From Bodo saltans (Eukaryota > Euglenozoa > Kinetoplastea > Eubodonida > Bodonidae), in assembly GCA_001460835.1 (NCBI GenBank), contig CYKH01001726.1, positions 1-24,515 of the forward strand: a stretch of DNA of 24,515 nt. Reading direction: 5' to 3'. Every line of letters begins with the position of its first letter. Within the stretch, counting starts at the first letter, position 1. Under the pieces are notes generated by a model. It worked only from the letters and a program-made list of their open reading frames with translations, made no database searches and was not told the origin of the DNA. The translations under genes were made by a program, and so were the position numbers. Shown here in pieces: positions 16,901-23,300 of this stretch.

Positions 16901-18963
16901 CCCTAAGCAGGCCCTCGTTCTCCGTTTCAAAGGAGACAACAGCATCCAAGACGATTTCAAAATCTGCTAGCGTGACGCAATCGAATACTCAAGAAGTCAC
17001 GTCAACACATTCCCCAAGCTCGTCCAAATCCTTAACCCTCGCGGAAACATCGACGTTTTCGTTGACGGAGGAAGACAGCACGACAAAAAGCCCGTCCCTT
17101 TCTAGATCAGCGTCGCAGACGACGTCTCTAAGCCCTTCCTCCGATGGAGCCTCTCCCACTTTCACAACATCTGGCACACCAACCTCAACACAGTCACTGT
17201 TGTCCACTGTGACGAAGCAACTCACCAAGACAGCATCCATTTCCATCACAGAAGAACTCACAAGGTCCACCACTCTAAGTGAAACCTTTGGCCTTCCGTC
17301 AAACTCAAAGTCAACTTCTTCAACTTTTTCACGCACAAAAGAGGCCAGTGCCTCGTTCACTACCTCTCAAAGTGCCTCCTTGACGTCTTCATACTCCGAA
17401 GAACGTCCATCAAGATCGTTTAGCGGCTCGGCGTCATCGACTCATTCGATTCCGACCCATTTTCTCAGCATGACCGCTCCCTCACTCACACAGTCAACGA
17501 CAATGTTCGCTGCCACAGTGACAAAGTTCAAGCGGAATTCCAAGACAAGCTCCGTGTCGCCGTCCGCTTTTTCTTGGTCGCACGACGTGTCGTCAAGCGC
17601 AACGCGTTCATACGAGCAGACGATGTCGAAGTCCGGAAGTCCACCCACTGTGAGTCCCTCCATCACTTCAACAGTCGTCCTTACTGGTACTCCCTTGGTA
17701 AGCTTGTCTGCAGGGACTCGCTCTAAACCCTCACAGACCATGACTGGAACGCCAACTCCTTCTCCAGAAGACACTGCGTCCTTTTCGCCTTCGTTGACGC
17801 CATCGTTACTGATATCGGCGTCGAAAACAAACGAAATCGCATCCAGCTCTCGATCAGAGACTGAAAGAGGGTCTCGATCCATTACCCCATCTTCCACGAC
17901 AACGTTACGCCTCACCCCTTCTTTAACGGTGACTACCTCTATGTCGATCTCGTCATCGGCCTCTATTTCAAAGTCGCCCTCTGGTGGCATGCTGTCCGCG
18001 ACCAACTCTGCCTCAGAATCCAACTTTCCGTCCATATCGCGTTCCACTTCAATGACCCTCAGCCTTTCAAAGGAGTATCAAACAGCCTCTACCTCCGGCG
18101 CCGCGTCTCAAACATTGTCGGGCTCCGTGAGCGTGTCCCACTCGTCGTCCAACATGGATAGCAGGTCGTTGTCCACGACAGCCTCACAGACGTTAAGTGG
18201 CAGCGTCACGCCATCCAACACAAAGACACCGACTAACGTTGCATCAGCATCTGTCACACCAACTGCCACGCCCACCTTGTCGTTGTCACGCGAAGACACT
18301 GCGTCCCCTTCCGCCACGGTGTCCCCAACAGGATCAGAGTCTGGCTCGGCAAGTGTTGACGGACTCTCTGCCACGCGCACACTAACGCCGTCACGCTCGT
18401 CTACAACATCGCCGACAGCATCATTGTCACCGCAGCCCACAATGTCCGGATCACCGAGCGTAACCCTGCTGATTCTTCCAACACCAACGCCAACAACGTC
18501 AGACTCAAACGTACCCTCAGTATCAAAATCTTTATCGTCCTCTCAAGATGTCGCCTCTAGCACTCGAAGCAGCACAGGATCGATCTCGCAATCGGTATCT
18601 CCTTCAATGTCAACGGAAGCATCGGCATCGCTGCGATCCTTGTCGCTGACAATCACCGATTCTCGCAGTAAATCCGCGTCTCCATCGCCGTCGCTCTCTG
18701 GAACGTTGTCGGTAACGCGTTGGTCCCTCTCCCAGGAAATATCTAGCACACTTTCGAGGCGTCGTCACACTCGCACTCCCACCATCAGCTTGTCATTCGA
18801 TGTCTCTTCTTCTTTCTCCAACCAACACAAAGACAGTGTACATCCCAGACACGCCGTCTGCAACATGGACCGCCACCGCTACCGTTGTTGTCACCAAGCC
18901 TGTCACCCTCACGCCCTCCTCGTCTCCGGATGTGAATTCATGGAGTCGAAGCCTGACCCCTAG
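7921..18963 (+). CDS. Giant Ser/Thr-rich mucin-like surface protein, segment 1 (signal peptide and stalk)
   Basis: This reading frame has 3,680 codons from the ATG at 7921. After the signal peptide, nearly all of it is Ser/Thr-rich with interspersed Pro, Leu, Val, Lys/Arg and Glu/Asp. It fits an extracellular, heavily O-glycosylated rod. An acidic landmark of the type x-Glu-x-Ser (for example QEPS, KEAS, SEPS) recurs about every 30 residues, giving a degenerate tandem repeat. Only one Cys (codon at 15460) is seen between the signal peptide and the C-terminal tail. The last ~45 codons before the TAG at 18961-18963 are not stalk-like (Cys/His/Arg-rich). The stalk pattern continues instead in frame 2 from about 18,800, so the true coding path probably leaves this frame near 18,800-18,822. 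No transmembrane or GPI signal occurs in this segment. Bodonid genomes are known to encode very large surface proteins; this gene's specific role, perhaps prey contact or a cell coat, is unknown. Confidence 0.9.
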   Translation: MSRLSVEWLLVVLGIVLLCSSHHAAAVNTRTQTYGSRTTSSSSSKEATESFSRSRSASTSRPSITADDSITHSATKSPSGEQPSSSLTNSPGLISSTRSFSQEPSMSFTRSRSSSTTPSLSGDIASSSFTASSTSSESASKDLSASDGSVSASETFSLTPTVTDSISIGSPTVSYSDTVFPSPSKTTSYSNSIGSQAKSVSGTFSMTPSQSQEYGSKTESMSQSPTWTLTPSVSESSSASTTQSLSQDLPSATASDSSTLSFGSATKEISSSVTGSGSLSRTGGSKELSLSKSVTISQTTTVTTSYSRSGSSSRTSSLSDSVTDSPSMGSLSKEGSLTVSSSSVASTSNTLSLSNSLTMSPSDSSSNSFSVTDSPTFGSATRELTSSKSMTLSTSSTLSASPTDSSSSTTTASTTQSLSYSASQDGSASRTLSRGSPSSSQEASITRSVTLSQSITDSTTLSRSATRSATLSTSVSGSVTDSDEVTASHSRSHRSVTPSMTMSPSSSDSSSVSLSLSTTSSNSNEASLTRSATQSSSVSFSLTLSSSDEHPSNSRSVTASLSPEPSMTRTPSPTPTPSQTSSLTLSPSKEASVTLSSTRDASSSKTRTRTRVATKSVTKSPSKSQSSTLTVSLSEESSISKSTTLSQSFTLSSSTSDSVTPTPEHSESFSGSLTLSNSPTLTASISPSFSRERSESKSVTTSQSISDTFGFPSSSKTASFSKSASQSSSVSDSQQVSGSHSSTPSPSSEQSKTILTITMSLSQTITISNTEERTFSLDSPSLSGTVTWSPSTTTTPTPTLTDSPTQSVSPSQTQTVTLTESFGSPSFEVTASKSKKSPTMSRSQSVTFSDSPSFSKDLSISESYSMSNSVTESISKEVTITTTNSIGTKTQSPSKSGPSKSPSPSFSEDASASRSGSFSLSISQEASISLSDTLSGSPKSSSLEVSGSRSGSSSLSSSPTLSSSAEISMSLDSISLSDSMTSSSTQSLSTSSSLTLSQENTGTDTPTVSMSESRTPPQYRTPTASVTDIPSDTRSNSASYSLSSSLSREASSSYRSGTPSWTLSPSPTVSKSGVTVSRTPSPSLTFTSTLSNSEEISESDDSMSLSGTSSLTTSDSFAMPSSSKSTSATSSVTTTPSRTIPTGSPTVPSISIPEFTMTKQRHGHSKTASRFSSSRSNTHSVTLSLSSSASSEPSQTVKTVSPSSTPSWEVSLSRSITPDDTSSRTPTDTLSSEPSASRSPTVTLSPTDSLSPTRSPSPSSEASSSRTTTASFSSSLTMSWSLSSSLTTSASFTFATLSSEPSDSKSPTATLSPTQTASPVASLSESPTETLSPTPTLSSEPSRTKSASVSISLSQEVSGTGASRSPSRSSSSTLTTSSSLSASLTLSQSMTQSITLSSSVTKESFTQEGSITKSYSMSSSITATISLSKTLSKDGRSETRSMTLSGSPSDSFSEDRSRTRSSTVTGTVSDTTSLTKSPSSTKTTTITPPPTPTPTSTSSLSGTPSATESKEVSESHSTTPSLTFEISATKSQTLTSSVSQSFTVSLSADGPTPTKSVTPSSEPSLSKSLTGSPSPTFSASPEPSLSPSDTLSQSLTATATVTLSPSLTEERSRSDETASSSRTSSISLTASATSSVTLSASLTRRSLTVDDSRSSSLSATASATLTPTPTESFSDEVSLSRSPSLSVSSSPLPSASETTSVSLSSSLTLSKVTSTKEFSLSHSVTMTSSATNSSSPTFEPSPSESNTPTPTMTFSRDTSVSDSVTLSRSGTWKSPSSEPSETSTLVPTFSSTFSTTLSPTDSGTLTLSASQEPSLSGTHATRTPTPTSSPEDTSSVTATQQMSRATLTDSPSDTSSVTPSASVTGSYSLTRTGTEEVSESESVTSSPTVSGSPSQEVKSKSFTDTATPTASLSFSLSLSQESTLSLTPNLTFTRSKSPSFEPSLSKSRRSSTKSATFSLQKSESMTLSDSSSPSQEASSSLLSPSPSGSNSTSGSPSWSGSLVLKFNLSASETPAQSKSVTISSKPTMSKSPSLTMSLSPSFTITPSEEVSGTQSVTPSSSMSGTFSATPSEEVSLSATRSVSHTKGSFSPSRTLTFSLTPTWSAEPSLSQSLTDSYSPSNEHPSSTFSQTASSEQSLSVASNSKSKTFSATQSRTPTASGTETNSLSESTSRSPTQERSASDSPSAEPSLSESPTREQSLTDSASPSDSTSRSPTSEVSATASVTPSPTASDSQTTTTSLTKEASLTDSTSQEPSETNSPTLTLTTSFTTTASPTTTDSSTFTQQSSESKTLSPTFTTSSSLSMSSEVSESKSTSTSFEPSQTRTLTSSFSTSLSSSFTASTTATITPPPTPTPTFTDSYQMSETMTLTESTDLTLSGSLTPGTQSITVTDMPSVSSSDSYSYTEDLSESHSNSSSPSDSISGTTSLSESPENTGTATIVRTPTPTSSPSQEFSGSFLTRSISGSDSLTLSFESSFSLSDSPSLTLSNEPSATPTDSNSVSHASVPASASKTCSPTKSLSEAQTATPTVPTHSLVATTSQNVLPSKTGFATATPNKTRTHSPVPTPTATTLATPSLTFGYPSSSHSQSKESTATSSVTVPAASVTFSPSFASSSTMTLSQSASISASRELSRSVESLTISSTTSLTPSGSNSTTPTLTQSLTVSATPSSTFTPDGPTLTSSLVPSRSWSKPSPTSTLSLSDTELASVTHSPSASLTTEVSRSVSASVTFSNSRLTFSTAASATRTVSSSQSSSLTLTLSMSAEAPTETRSATSSDSSTPTLSPGSWTREFSATFSPSMTKGASSTFVTASPSSSGTLTSSSEGSITATIAPTFTLTVSMSSSMSMSSSISVSDTNMPTESRSVSASYTISRTTSPSPSVLVTLTRTPPPTPTPSSTLTWSSSFTDSSLPSLTESLSQTLSADPLSLSKSQTVTFSRSSSTTLSSTKEHTKTLNSISASSTSSLSSSGEHPSISATYTDIKSRSISPTVTLVLSLSRPSFSVSKETTASKTISKSASVTQSNTQEVTSTHSPSSSKSLTLAETSTFSLTEEDSTTKSPSLSRSASQTTSLSPSSDGASPTFTTSGTPTSTQSLLSTVTKQLTKTASISITEELTRSTTLSETFGLPSNSKSTSSTFSRTKEASASFTTSQSASLTSSYSEERPSRSFSGSASSTHSIPTHFLSMTAPSLTQSTTMFAATVTKFKRNSKTSSVSPSAFSWSHDVSSSATRSYEQTMSKSGSPPTVSPSITSTVVLTGTPLVSLSAGTRSKPSQTMTGTPTPSPEDTASFSPSLTPSLLISASKTNEIASSSRSETERGSRSITPSSTTTLRLTPSLTVTTSMSISSSASISKSPSGGMLSATNSASESNFPSISRSTSMTLSLSKEYQTASTSGAASQTLSGSVSVSHSSSNMDSRSLSTTASQTLSGSVTPSNTKTPTNVASASVTPTATPTLSLSREDTASPSATVSPTGSESGSASVDGLSATRTLTPSRSSTTSPTASLSPQPTMSGSPSVTLLILPTPTPTTSDSNVPSVSKSLSSSQDVASSTRSSTGSISQSVSPSMSTEASASLRSLSLTITDSRSKSASPSPSLSGTLSVTRWSLSQEISSTLSRRRHTRTPTISLSFDVSSSFSNQHKDSVHPRHAVCNMDRHRYRCCHQACHPHALLVSGCEFMESKPDP
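15363..15680 (+). other. Compositional break in the stalk with an open Cys-rich alternative frame
   Basis: In the main frame the Ser content drops visibly and Ala, Val, Pro and Thr rise between about 15,420 and 15,670; the only stalk Cys is here. Over the same interval frame 3 is open for 105 codons (15363-15677, TAG at 15678-15680). It reads as a Cys-rich peptide with about ten Cys in ~75 residues, including GTDGNSYCTDALTCC, which faintly recalls a Kazal-type loop. It could be an out-of-frame relic of a captured Cys-rich domain, or only a by-product of Ala/Val codons preceded by T. It is not annotated as a gene. Confidence 0.35.
18799..18822 (+). other. Frame change within the giant gene
   Basis: Up to the codons for FDVSSSFS the stalk pattern is in frame 1. 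From the codons for SPTNTKT onward it is in frame 2, and frame 1 degenerates to a short non-stalk tail ending at 18963. The switch (one extra base, or two missing) falls in the pyrimidine run at 18802-18819, made of TCT/CTT-like units. Such a run is a common place for a sequencing or assembly indel. A real mutation or translational slippage cannot be excluded. Confidence 0.7.
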
Positions 18964-20257
18964 CCCCTCCCCATCGCTCTCTCATGAAAGCAGTGTGACG
19001 CCAACAAGCTCATTATCATCGTCCCTGAGCGTTCCGATGACTTCCACGGAGTCCATGACGCCCACTAAGGCAAGTGCCTCACCCATCTGGTCCACGTCGC
19101 CCTCACACTCCGCCTCTCACGAAACGACTCCCAGTAGAACCTCAACCATCACTCCGCCACCGACACCAACCCCAACAGTCGTTGGATCATTGAATCTCAC
19201 CAACACTTTGGTCTCTGCATCGTCTACGGCAGCAGTGTATCCTGAGCTGAACGCCATGACATTCTCCAAAACGATTACCACTGTGCCGTCCTCGTCACAT
19301 ACACTCTCTCAGTCTTCTGAGAGAACTCACTCCATCATCAGTCCGTCAAAATCCGTGTCAGCGCCACACATTACAGGATCTATCTCGTCTACCCCAACGC
19401 CCACCATCTCCGTCGACCCCACCAAAACACTGTCGCTTAAGAGCACACGCACCCTGACGCCAATTACTACGCCTACACAGTCGGCAACGGCATCCGTTTC
19501 CAACGAGTTTGCCACGATTTCATACACCTCGTCACAAACCATGACAGTGGCGACAGCAACGCTCTCTGAAAAGGCCACCGTGACGTTTGTGAGCGAAACA
19601 GCGACTCAAACGGTCTCGCCATCGCCGACGTTAACGTTGACGGATGGAGAGTTATCAACGACAAAGACAAGCACCGCGACGGAATCCTACCCATCTGCCT
19701 CAGTACCCATCATGACCACGGCTGCTTCTTACTTCTCCGTTTGTCGAGGATATGATTGCCTCCCAACGACGTCGCTTCTGCCACAACGTGTGTCCGTGGT
19801 GACCAACAAATCGTTTGTGGATGGCACGCCTTCAAAGTCTGCGCTGGGATCAAAGCCGCTGTACATTGTCTCTGCAGGCGATGCCCTGACGTTAGACTTT
19901 GTAGGTAGCACTAACGACGGAAGCAACGATAAGGTCGTGCTTGTCAACATTGCAACCACAGTCACCTCCCCGGTGTACCTTGATGCCGCACAGCTCGGAG
20001 CGCAGTCGTTGAGCACTGCACTTTCTCAGATCGAGACGTCGCTGTGCAGTCAGCTTGAGACGTACTACAACATGTCCGTCTCTACCAACAACGGTGCTCA
20101 ATCCTTCACGCAGCTCATTCCATTTGATGCAGTCGAATTGTTAGCCTCGCCCTTCACCTTAGGACGGTGGACGACAGCACTTAGCGCCAACGGTACCTCC
20201 ATCACCCCAGCCCCGCTTTCACGCAGCTCATTCCATTTGATGCAGTCGAATTGTTAG
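18800..20257 (+). CDS. Giant surface protein, segment 2 (end of stalk and first globular domain, shifted frame)
   Basis: This frame-2 stretch continues the stalk. It keeps the Ser/Thr/Pro pattern with landmarks such as HESS and HETT and one ITPPPTPTPT motif until about 19,730, then changes sharply to a globular sequence. The first Cys pair is VCRGYDC, with its first Cys codon at 19742. A segment with N-glycosylation sequons (NKS, NMS, NGT) follows. The apparent ATG at 18800 is probably not a true start: no signal peptide follows and the stalk pattern is unbroken across the frame change. The stop at 20255-20257 lies inside the second copy of a 113-bp tandem duplication, where frame 1 takes up the same protein sequence again. 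It is best read as an internal piece of the gene starting at 7921. Confidence 0.8.
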   Translation: MSLLLSPTNTKTVYIPDTPSATWTATATVVVTKPVTLTPSSSPDVNSWSRSLTPSPSPSLSHESSVTPTSSLSSSLSVPMTSTESMTPTKASASPIWSTSPSHSASHETTPSRTSTITPPPTPTPTVVGSLNLTNTLVSASSTAAVYPELNAMTFSKTITTVPSSSHTLSQSSERTHSIISPSKSVSAPHITGSISSTPTPTISVDPTKTLSLKSTRTLTPITTPTQSATASVSNEFATISYTSSQTMTVATATLSEKATVTFVSETATQTVSPSPTLTLTDGELSTTKTSTATESYPSASVPIMTTAASYFSVCRGYDCLPTTSLLPQRVSVVTNKSFVDGTPSKSALGSKPLYIVSAGDALTLDFVGSTNDGSNDKVVLVNIATTVTSPVYLDAAQLGAQSLSTALSQIETSLCSQLETYYNMSVSTNNGAQSFTQLIPFDAVELLASPFTLGRWTTALSANGTSITPAPLSRSSFHLMQSNC

Positions 20258-20330
20258 CCTCGCCCTTCACCTCAGGACGGTGGACGACTGCTCTTAGCGC
20301 CAATGGTACCTCCATCACCCCAGCCCCGCT
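20105..20330 (+). repeat. Imperfect 113-bp tandem duplication
   Basis: Copy 1 spans 20105-20217 and copy 2 spans 20218-20330. They are identical except at four positions. Three differences are silent (in the Thr-Ala and Asn codons) and one changes Leu to Ser. Because 113 is not a multiple of three, the duplication shifts the reading frame and ends segment 2 at 20257, while copy 2 reads straight into segment 3. One shared T at the junction is the only microhomology seen. Silent divergence between copies suggests two separately evolving functional sequences joined together, for example an unmerged assembly overlap of two alleles or paralogues. Confidence 0.9.
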
Positions 20331-23300
20331 TGGCGTGAGTGGGGAGCGGTTCGTGGTGTGCTACCGCAGTTATCGCTACAGCACGTGGCATGCAGTGAAG
20401 AGTGATGTCAATGGCACATTTATTGCCATCCGCCCCGATGTTGTGCAGTCTTCACGTGTCGTAGTGGGGAATCCTACGATGAATGTAGGGGCACAAGTGC
20501 AACTTTCGGTGCTGCAACGAGGCGTGACTCGTCGACTTATCGAATGTTTTGCTAGTGGAGGCAACAACCTTGGTGGGGCGATGACTTCCGGATCAGCGAA
20601 CGCAGCAGCATGCTGGTCCTCGTCGTCGTCATCCGCTGCACCAATCTCACTGTTCTTAGAAAGTGCTGCTTTTCCTGTTGCGGCCGTTCCACCGGTGATC
20701 AGCTCCTGCAGGGATCCAACAAATGCAACTGCTGGACGAATTCTTCTGTCACCATTGAGAGCTACGTTTGAACTCGTCGAAAGGACCTCCAATAATGATG
20801 ATTCACAAGTTGTGCCGTTGGTAGGAAGTAACACTCTCTCTTCATTGTATGTCCGTTGGAATATGACGTTTTCAGTGGCCACCTCGGCTTGGTATGCACT
20901 GTGCGTCTTAGACTACGAACTTCAACGAATCCTTGCTGCGAACAGCACAACAACTGCGTCGTCATCATTGCCTTTGCCAGCCGCGACGTTGGACGGCATT
21001 GTACCTGCTGTTCTCAGCAGGAGCACCGGAGGAAGCCAGTCCTCCGTATGGTCACTTGGTAGCACAGTTCTTGGCGATGTCTCTGCAGTTCCTCACTACA
21101 AGAGGGCCGGTCTTTTGTTTCCGTTGTTCCCTAACACAACTGCAAGCACAGCTGTTGTCACCGGACTCACCGCAACGTCAGCGTTTGAGCAATCACTGCT
21201 CAATGCGACCGTGTCTTTAGATGATCAACTTGTTGCTCGTGACGCAAACGTGACGTTTCTGATCAACCAATCCCAAGGCTTGTCTTCTCAAGACCAGTGG
21301 ATCTTTTCAACAACACTGAGCAGCCCGAACGCTTCCCCTAGCTGCCAAAGTTCGCTCCTCACCGGCAACAGCACGGTGAAGTGGGCGGCGTCGCGCGTGT
21401 CGAGTCCAGAAGTAAATGTGAGCAGTGTTACCGATGCTGCCGCCAGCATTTCGTCAGTGAAGGTGGTCTTCGAAGGGTTTGCAACCGCAGCGCCAAAGTG
21501 GAACCTTTGTTTGATCCCGAGCATCGCCTCTGCAGCAACATCCGACATCACCGCTGCCATCTGGCAGACGTTGGCCTCGTCTGTGTGGCAAACAGAACCA
21601 CAGTGGTCAAGCAGCGCCGCCCTCATGAATTCTTCTTCTTCTTCCGCGGTTGTGTTGGGTGGTGCACTTCAACAACTCAATAGAACAAGAAGCTCCGCCA
21701 CAAAAACGACAACGCCGTGGTGGGCTGTACATCCTATCGTGCCAACCTCTGCATTCGGCCCCACGCGTGTTCTTTCATCACCCCCATCAACGCAGCAATT
21801 AATCTTTGCTATCGGCACGAATATTAGCGTGTGCCTTTCTGGTGGCCGCAACATTGAGCATTCAGAAGATCTTGTGTACGCTGTACCGACTGATGCGTCC
21901 TGCGGTCCTGGATCAAGTAGTGCAGAACAAGTTGGGATTCGTCTCTCTCCTAGCCCAGCGAACTTAGCCAGAGAGTCAAACTGCAGCTCGGCCGCTGGAT
22001 CGGAAATGGGACGATCGTTTTACTTTGACTCCAGTGCGTTGTTTTCAATGACTCCTGTGGAGACCTCAGCATTATTAGCGCCGTCGATTGGCACGTCTTC
22101 GTCAACGCAATTTACACTTACGCTGAATGCATCGCAGTTACTACCACAGTACAATTCAACACTTGGGCTAAGACTATGCTTTTACTCTCCGACAACACTC
22201 CAACTACTCGAAACAGCAACGGCGTCGCCACAACCGCTGAGCATAAATGGCACCACCTCATCACTGCGCCTCACCCGCGCTGTCATCGATTGGTCCGCTG
22301 ACCCTTTCGTGGAGCAACAGTTCTTTGCCTCAGGTTTTGGCCTTCGAGTCGCATCGTCGACAGCGAGTGCTGGGGAGCTCCTTCCTGCAGTTGTGGAAAT
22401 GCCTGGTCGCACCTTTTCAACGTCATGGACTCTCCCTGTCCTCAGTTCTCTCCAATGGTTCAATGTTTCTGCCCGCTCATCGATGTCCCTGCGTATTCTG
22501 CTGCGATCAAGTCGTATCGACCTTTGCCAATTCATGGACTGCTCCTCCTCTAGTGTCACATTGGGAGAAACTACCGATGTCGTCTCCACGATGCTGTGTG
22601 GCAACAACTCTTCTGTGATTTCAGACAAGAGCATTGTCACGGTGTTGCCTAGCTCCCTTAACAGGACGCATGTGGTGTTCCCTGCAGGCTCACTGGTCCA
22701 CGGGTATGGTGTCCTATGTTGGGATGTATCTGCTACCACGACGCAAGGTGCGGCCTCATTGGCAACAACGTCTACCTTCCTCGCGTCGCCGTGGGCCACG
22801 TTTACCCCGTTTTCGACTGCAGGCTTTACACAAAAGCTGTGGCCTGGAGCAGGGAACCTTCCAACAGCCAAAGCAACGTCACTCAACCGCTTTGACTTCA
22901 CCACCTCGAGCATTCTACTTCTGCCCTCTGCCAATGACACATCACCAGAGGCTTCGCTGCTCTACTCCACCGATGTCCTCGTCCCTTGCACGAACACAAC
23001 ATCGACTCCACCTCAGCTCGTAGACGATTTGATAGCCCCAGATTTGTTCTTTAACGTCACCGCCGTCAACAGCACTTGCATTGATCTTTATCGTGCAAAA
23101 GTGTCCAACGTCTACGCCGACCTTCACGTCTGCCTTCTTCCAGGACTTCAGGTGTTTACTGCAGGCGGAGTCGAACATAACACTGCTCCTCTCAAGCCCT
23201 GGGCCTCAGTGGCGTTCCTACCATCGGTCGTTTCGTCTCTCATTGCGCCGTCCGTCTTCACCACGATTCGTGGCTCTGTCAATGTAACCATTCAAGACTT

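Larger units (their letters stand above)
12376..19177 (+). repeat. Recurring ITPPPTPTPT-like Pro/Thr motif within the stalk
   Basis: A ten-residue Pro/Thr motif occurs nearly unchanged at 12376-12405 and 14959-14988, as an RTPPPTPTPS variant at 16576-16605, and again at 19148-19177 in frame 2. Weaker relatives lie at 9625-9654 and 10294-10320, with TPTPTSSP-like forms near 13,390, 15,250 and 17,750. The first two and the last two strong copies are 2,583 and 2,572 bases apart. This may be a trace of a larger repeat, or the motif may be a stiff polyproline-like spacer. Confidence 0.6.
7999..19729 (+). repeat. Degenerate Ser/Thr repeat stalk region
   Basis: This 11.7-kb stretch encodes a low-complexity rod. 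Units of roughly 25-35 residues begin with an acidic turn (usually [Q/K/S/E/F]-E-[A/P/V]-S) followed by alternating Ser/Thr and other residues, such as SLSxSxTxSxS. By eye, more than 75 acidic landmarks fall in the first ~2,500 residues. The DNA copies are highly diverged, with mixed Ser and Thr codons, so this is old protein-level periodicity rather than a fresh satellite array. The pattern runs through the frame change near 18.8 kb, which supports a single gene. Confidence 0.85.

Noticed and set aside
18800-18802. ATG as the start of an independent gene downstream of the stalk
   Set aside because: No signal peptide follows, no good splice acceptor directly precedes it, and the Ser/Thr stalk pattern continues unchanged across it.
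22182-22940. Minus-strand open frame of 252 codons in the head region
   Set aside because: The plus-strand frame is open across the whole region with regular Cys strands and sequons; the antisense peptide has no recognisable feature.
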